Source: Hyalella azteca (Eukaryota > Arthropoda > Malacostraca > Amphipoda > Hyalellidae). Taken from it: DNA of 64,000 nt. Numbering within the stretch: the first letter of the stretch is position 1; each line of letters begins with the position of its first letter. The translations under genes and the position numbers were made by a program. The notes beneath the pieces are model-generated. The model saw only the letters and a list, made by a program, of their open reading frames with translations. It ran no database searches and was not told the origin of the DNA. Below, piece by piece: positions 57,890 through 64,000 of this stretch. The stretch covers positions 345,184 to 409,183 of the forward strand of contig NW_025943819.1 in the NCBI RefSeq assembly GCF_000764305.2, written 5' to 3'.

Positions 57890-59961
57890 GTCTCTATCAA
57901 AAACCGAGTTCAGACGCAGGACTAGCAGTCTCATGCTACTGAGATTGCAGCCACAAACCGACACGAGTCTCGTGTTGCAGTTGAAAAAAGAGTGCGTCAA
58001 CATTCGTCATCAGCACTCTCGCCTCCTTGTTTACTTGAAGACCATGAGACATGATGTCGAGTATTGCTTGCATCTTACTTTTATTCTCCATACACTGATG
58101 ATGAAGAGGAATTTTCTCGATTCGCTTCACAAACTTTTGCGAGGTTCAGTTATTTTTATTATATGCAATCATTATATTGAATGTGTGTCATAAGATTCGG
58201 AAGATAAAACAATTGTTATGTTGTCATTTACAGCTTTTAAATTTTGCTGCTGAGTTAAAAGATGAAACTTTTTAAATTTCTTTTACAAATGAATACAATT
58301 TTAAGGTAGTATAAAATTCCGCCGAAAAATTCTTTCCTTCCTGTGTTTGTGTGTTCGCTCGTATAGGTACATTGTATCATGAATACCGCATATTAGGAGA
58401 GTATTGGCGCCTTGGGTATCCTATATAAATATAATAGGACCTTGAGGTCCCTACTTCATTATGCCAAATCATACGGAAGTTTGGTTATTATCTCGAAGAT
58501 TATCTGAAACTCTCATACAGTGAAAGCTATGATAAACTTGGTAATAATTCAGCAGAATTCTCAAAATTCATTTTGTCATCTCGCTGAAAAAAAAATTAAT
58601 GTGAAAACGTATTAATGAATAAGTACATCACATAATAAATGTGAAAATGATTATGTGATGTACCTATTCGTTAGTTTAGACTTTAGCCTGACGTAAATAT
58701 TTTTCTCCTGGTAGCGTCTAACGTACACAGACTTTGTTTGAATTTTTTGGCACATATCCCACGTTCTAGAAATTCTTTGGTGCCTTTTTTCGAATATGAA
58801 TACATAAATTAATCAAGAAACACAAGAACCTACCTGCTTATTAAAAATTGAATAAAGTTACCAATAATAAGATACCTGAGGCTCTGCTCAAACCAGACCG
58901 TAATCATAATGTCTTTGAGATTATGGAGCTCTCTACTCATAGGTCTCTGAAAGTTACGTTATCGTGTGACGAAATGTGAAAATTTCTGCCCGTAAATCCA
59001 TTGCAAAACCAAATGTTGCTCGAACTTCGGTGAATAGGGCGTAGGATGGACGCCTTGCAGTAAGTCAGTCAAGATTTCCAACAGTGACAGAAGAGCGCGT
59101 GACGAGAATGCGTGTAGCGTGTCCAGGGAGCAGCAACCTGATCATGCATGGCCCAGGCTGCGTTCATGGATGCAGCGTGTAGCCTACGTAGGGAGCAGCA
59201 ACCCTACAACCGTTCGGTCTTCCTAGTCTTAGTAATCTTGGTACTTGTTTGGGATGTAGCAGTCCCAGGCCACGATGGATCGCCGCCTGTGATTATATCG
59301 TTCCTCCGCCCTCATTAGGCCACCTGATGCACGATGCTGTTGGTAGCTGCGTGTTGAGATCATATTTCACACATGCGTCTAGATGTCCTCTTGGTGCGTG
59401 GATTTTTCGCTCAGTTCGTTAAGTTCGCCACACCATTTGTCTTCAATGTTTGGCATGGTTGCGTTAGTTGAAATATTGCTGGAATGATTTTCATTGTTAA
59501 GTTATTATACGTATAGTGATGTGGCTATAATGAAAGAACGTGCGGGGTTTATACGATATTTTTCGCGATATACAGTCAAATTAACATCGTGTAATTTTTT
59601 CTGTAGTAGAAAATTGTACCTCATTTTGAAAATATAGTCCGCCATCATAGTAACGTTATTCTCGGTTTTAAAATATACATATGTCTCAAATATTAATTTT
59701 ATAATATCACAGACGAATTGGGTCAATTCATACAGGAAGATTTGAGTTTCTCAATTTATTCGGGATTAATCTCACATACATGGGTTGTTTTATCAAGGCA
59801 TATGTTTTGGAAGAGTTTTGCTTTAAGTTCCGCTACTCATATAGGAAAATACCTTCTCGAAATAAATTTCTCTTATGCTAAATTTTAGAAGAATTAAGTT
59901 AGACCTCTGAACACACATGCCATTGTATTGCAGTGCTACCTCATTGACAAAAATATCGGTT
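57890..59961. other. No gene recognised; one long hairpin
   Basis: 2 kb without recognised coding sequence. It contains the hairpin at 58613-58673 and, at about 59110-59210, two copies of a GCGTGTAGC...AGGGAGCAGCAACC word pair. Confidence 0.5.
58613..58673. repeat. Inverted repeat, 24-bp arms, 13-nt loop
   Basis: The arms GAATAAGTACATCACATAAT and ATTATGTGATGTACCTATTC are complementary except for one base, and the pairing extends four bases outward with one more mismatch. The loop is AAATGTGAAAATG. It could be a small palindromic transposon remnant or a hairpin RNA; nothing in the flanks decides. Confidence 0.85.
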
Positions 59962-60077
59962 ATAGTTCGCGCGTTGTTAGCTGCCTCGGGATGAGAGGAG
60001 CGAGTCGTGGGTTCGAGCAATAGTTCGCGCGTTGTTAGCCGCCTCGGGATGAGAGGAGCAAGTCGTGGGTTCGAGCA
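59962..60077 (+). repeat. Tandem pair of 58-bp tRNA-like units (SINE head?)
   Basis: Two copies of a 58-bp unit (59962-60019, 60020-60077) with three or so differences. Each has TTGTTAGCYGCCTCGGG (A-box-like) and GGGTTCGAGC (B-box-like) about 30 bp apart, as in tRNA-derived SINE heads. No cloverleaf could be folded by eye. It is unlike the SINE at 4628-4866. Confidence 0.6.
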
Positions 60078-62032
60078 TTGCGAAGCTTGGTCAATTTCTT
60101 GATGTCGTCGGTGGGCGGCGCTTGGACGCCGTCAAAGGCGGTGCTGGCAGCATGACCTTGGGTTGGTGTTCCCAAACAAGATCTTATGGAGATAGAAATT
60201 AATTGTGAGTGTGGAGACTTCATGTCAGTCCTTTGCATCAGTCAGCCACGCAGCTCATAGTCATAGAACTATTCAAAGCCCCCCCCCCCAGAAAACTAAA
60301 ATGCAATTAATTAATGAAGAATTTAAGTATTAGATAAAAAACCCTTGAATTTATTGTCCTGCATTCTGAGATACTAAGAGGTATTCAAGTTAAGAGAAAG
60401 AATGTGAATATATTTGAAAACGGAGTATTCAGAGATTATTGATAATTTGTTAGTGTTGGTATTTTAGTGATTAGTGTTGGTATTTTTCCTTTAACAGTCA
60501 TCAAGTTTCTACTCTTGCTCTCCATTTCCTCTATCCCAGCCTCCACACTCGAAATATCTCTCAACATTCCTTCACATTCACAGTTGCTCTATCATTCAAA
60601 CCCGTGATCATTGCTATCCACTCCTCACTTTTTCTCTCATGGCTATTACTCTCACCCTCTTACTCTTAATCTATAATGCTTTTAATCAATGAAGAATTTA
60701 ATTAGCGAATACATGGCAAGAAACAATTGTCCAACATCTTAACACACTCAATCATATCCACAGTTGCTCCACCAGACAACCCACGATCATTGCAATCCAT
60801 TTTACCTGTTCTCTCGTCTTCTTACTGTTACACTCGCCCCTTTCTTCCAGAATTTCTTTCATCATTACTCGTCTTTCTCATATCATATGCCTCGTACACA
60901 AACACAACCATCCTCCCTCATTATTCATATGTTAAAATAAATTACCCAAGAAAATGATAGCGTAAATAAAAGCACGAACAAACTTTTATTCATCACTAGA
61001 TAGTATCACTACGGCATCACTGGGGATTACTTTTCAATACTTACCACCTAATTTTGAAGCATCACTTCATCACCTCTTGTTCTTCATTTTTAAGCTTTGG
61101 GCTCATCTACACTTCCAAATTGATACTCATATAAAGTAGCTGAAAATTAGTTTCAAACAAATCAAGACTTATAATGCACGGATTCATGAAACTTAAAGTA
61201 TGGTCAAGGCTTGTGAAATAATGTCCGAATGTGTACCTCTGTAAGTTCACTTTCTTAATCCCTAAAGTTGTGCCTGAAACCACGATCACTATCATGTAAC
61301 TAGAGGAATGGTTGCACTTATGTAGCTTAATAATTAACTTGATTATCGGGCAGAAAATTTAGTTGATTGCGCATAGTTTATTCGCGTTCATAAGTTATCG
61401 AGGAATCCCTCCATTGGAAAGCTCCCGCAGTAGTTTGTCGCCGGTTGCTTGTTTATTTCGTAATGAATCCATAAATACTAATACGACAAGAAAATTGGCC
61501 AATTGTTTTGACGGTAAAAACTACGTTCTATGAGCCATTATTCACACAAATTGTTCATCCACCATATAGACTTAAAAATACAAATATAAAGATCATGTTT
61601 GGACACTACAGAAGCGTGACGTTGCTGTCCTCTTAGATCATCGTCAGTTTCGTCGTGTAACTTCTATATGCGCGCCGAACAATTCAGAGACCAGCCGCCC
61701 TATCTTTATCTGTGTTTTATTAACCGCTGAAAAAAGATGGAGGCTTTCATTAGAGTTTTACTGAGCAACATGACTGTCTGATGTCGACACGATACCACTT
61801 GAGCATGCGCTCCTTGTATACAGGAGTGCTTAGCCATTATTGATAATATTACTGATAAACTTCAGGATAATTCTGAAACGCTCATGATGCGTCGTCATAA
61901 ATGCAGCGACACGCACGACTCCATGATTGCAGTTCGCGCCACTCGGCCTATGACGTAATCAGAAAAGTTTGTATGTAGCAAAAAATATTGACTTATGAAA
62001 AATTTTAAGACTTCATGGACTTGGAGCAAGAT
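60078..62032. other. No gene recognised
   Basis: Mostly AT-rich. The part directly after the tRNA-like pair (to about 60240) may be the SINE body. Frames are short and without motifs. Confidence 0.45.
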
Positions 62033-62390
62033 GGATAGTGTTCCATTGGATGGATCGTGTTCCATAAGATTGAGCGTGGTCCACAAGATGGATCGTGGTC
62101 CATAAGATTGATCGTGGTCCACAAGATGGACCATGGTCCATGTAAGGGATCGCGCGTGGTCCATACGACGGATCGTGGTCCATAGGATGGATCGTGGTCC
62201 ACAAGATGGATCGTTGTCCACAAAATGGATCGGTGGTCCATAAAATGGATCGTGGTCCACAAGATGGACCATGGTCCATGAAATGGACCGTAGTCCATAA
62301 GACGGATCGTGGTCCATAAGATGGATCGTGGTCCCAAAGATGGATCGTGGTCCATAAGATGGATCATGGTCCCTAAGATGGACCGTGGTG
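62033..62390. repeat. 19-bp minisatellite
   Basis: About 18 copies of GATGGATCGTGGTCCATAA and variants (CACAA for CATAA, GATTGAGCG, GGACC for GGATC). Long frames on the minus strand (MDHDPSYGPR-like) come from the repeat. Confidence 0.95.
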
Positions 62391-63805
62391 AAGGAGCAGG
62401 ATGAACCTAGATATTGATGGAACTGTAGTTGAAGGGAGAGGGTTTCGAAAATAATGGTGACTTAAATGCTAGCCCTGAATTAATGATTAGGTCAAGTGTC
62501 ATTGAAGGATTGTTCTTTGAAGATTACCATCAATCATATCCAAGATAATGATGCCATTAGTAGAGTGAGCAGCTTGACTCAGTGTTTTTTTTTGTGTCTG
62601 TGTTTACAGGCATTAACATCAAGACGAATCGGATGTGATGTGCAAAGTCAAGGCAAGATGATTTTTTTTACAAGGCACAAACATTGGAACTTAATTTAAA
62701 AATTTTGGTGTAATGTAGAAGAATACAAATTATTTGTTTTCTTGTCACTGTTTCTATATACTCTTCGAGTTACTGTCCACAATCTGAAGAACATTGATTG
62801 CGGCCAGGTTTTTTCTCAGCCTAGCGCACGCAAGATGTATAGGAATTGCAGGATTAATAAAGCAACGTTTGGTGCAGTCAATGCTCCTCTGCCAGATTTT
62901 CAGCACCCGAGTTACATGTTTTGTTTGCAGCGGCACGACCACACAGTCAGCGGTTGGTCGCTCGTGTGTGTGTTGCTGTAGCCCTGATATATCAACGCAG
63001 CCATCAACCCAGTTGATGGAACGACATGTACACCGTCGTGCAGTTCTGCGGTCCTGGCTACATTCTAAGCAGATCTTTCGGTGGTAGTGAGTTCTAAATG
63101 ACTGTGTGTCTTGTTTAAACCAATGCAGCCGCTGTCCACTCCGTTGATGAAACAACAAGTAGTTTTGCAGTCATGGCTGCATTCCTATTAATAGTTCTGC
63201 CATTCTGAATCATTATTGTCCAGGATTAAAGCTGTGATATGTGATGTTCAAGACATTACAGGATTTTTTTTATTCCGTCGATACAATTTCTTAAAAGAGC
63301 TTGTTTGACTATTGTTCTTGAACATGAAGATCTTTATTTTAAATTTTTAATGTAAAAGTTTTTCCTCTTTCAAACCAAGTTTAAATGCAATAACTGACTT
63401 TGGTGTTTTTAAAACACAAATAACCATACTCTGACTTTTTTTCCTACATTGTTCTTAGTCTGTTAAACTCTGACGAAGTGTCGACATTGCATCAATTCGA
63501 ACTCACTAATTCCCGGGCACATTTCGGACAAGACGTTTTATCTCATGCAGTGCCATAGAAATTATTCAGTTGGCTGCAACTGACGCGATAAGGCCAATAA
63601 TGTGGGTACTCCGCCCATGTCGCGCAGCAACTCTGCGCTACTCCCTCCGTTCAAGGTGCCAGTTTTTGTCGTCCATGGATGGGTCCGGTCTTGGGAGCTA
63701 TTTTTTGGTGGACAGCGCCTGAGGAAGGCTTGCCGTCAATGAGCTCAGCGAGATGAAGCCAAGCCCATGGGATTCCTGCTCTTCCTCTGGCAGCGGTGGT
63801 TGCCT
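62391..63805. other. No gene recognised
   Basis: Contains an imperfect duplication of about 100 bp (around 62998-63060 and 63125-63185, sharing GCAGCC...GTTGATG and a GCAGT..TGGCTRCATTC end). No coding motif. Confidence 0.45.
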
Positions 63806-64000
63806 GCTTCCTTCTTCTTCTCCTGCCCTGCACTCCTGCATGGCCTCCAGTGCCTCCTTCTTCTTCTCCTGCCCTGCACTCCTGCATGGCCTCCAGTGCC
63901 TCCTTCTTCTTCTCCTGCCCTGCACTCCTGCATGGCCTCCAGTGCCTCCTTCTTCTTCTTCTCTAGCCCTGCAATCCTGCATGGCCTCCAGTGCCTCCTT
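63806..64000. repeat. 46-bp minisatellite at window edge
   Basis: About four copies of a 46-bp unit starting TGGCCTCCAGTGCCTCCTTC, continuing past the window. 46 is not a multiple of three, so all minus-strand frames across it (AGEEEGGTGGH-like) are open by composition only. Confidence 0.95.

Noticed and set aside
61895..62367. Minus-strand frames of up to 140 codons with DHDPSYGPR-like repeats
   Set aside because: Produced by the 19-bp array, open in several frames, no start region or homology.

Overview
The window is nuclear DNA of an animal, most probably an arthropod; a malacostracan crustacean such as an amphipod is my best guess, by inference only. It has GT-AG spliced genes of deep metazoan families, AT-rich introns, a Wnt gene, CR1-like retrotransposons, hAT-type and TA-flanked DNA transposons, a dimeric tRNA-derived SINE and many minisatellites. 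No bacterial, phage or viral gene was recognised.

Layout. 1-600: the last coding exon of a Wnt gene (+ strand, gene continues to the left), with a 16-bp minisatellite in the preceding intron and a 19-bp minisatellite after the stop. 600-7175: no gene; a decayed hAT-like transposon (4288-6329) carrying a dimeric SINE and a CR1 3' end. 7176-29405: a compact block of three complete housekeeping genes. DDX42, an SF3b-associated DEAD-box helicase (13 coding exons, 767 aa, +), ends tail-to-tail against RTF2, a replication-fork zinc-binding protein (5 exons, 302 aa, -). RTF2 is followed by SLC25A26, the mitochondrial S-adenosylmethionine carrier (6 exons, 286 aa, -). All exon phases join without a break. 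29406-40260: transposon territory with three related 1.3-kb TA-flanked elements and one CR1 element split by two insertions and an internal inversion. 40260-64000: no gene recognised apart from a possible short first exon (42139) and a 14-aa-repeat ORF (46060). This part is dominated by tandem arrays with units from 18 to 67 bp.

The three housekeeping genes act in separate processes (splicing, replication-fork maintenance, mitochondrial SAM import), so no shared pathway is implied.

Most notable: (1) a complete Nextera mate-pair junction adapter at 52261-52298, an assembly artefact that makes the local join unreliable, and a single N at 54008 ending a very uniform 31-bp array; (2) several partial exon copies in the introns of DDX42 and RTF2, including seven 83-bp tandem copies of a splice acceptor plus exon start, and an exon-8 copy whose differences are almost all synonymous; (3) a transposon family whose terminal and internal motifs seem to have changed together between copies; (4) nested insertions and an inversion that can be reconstructed in a single CR1 copy. 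I found no convincing new multi-gene system.
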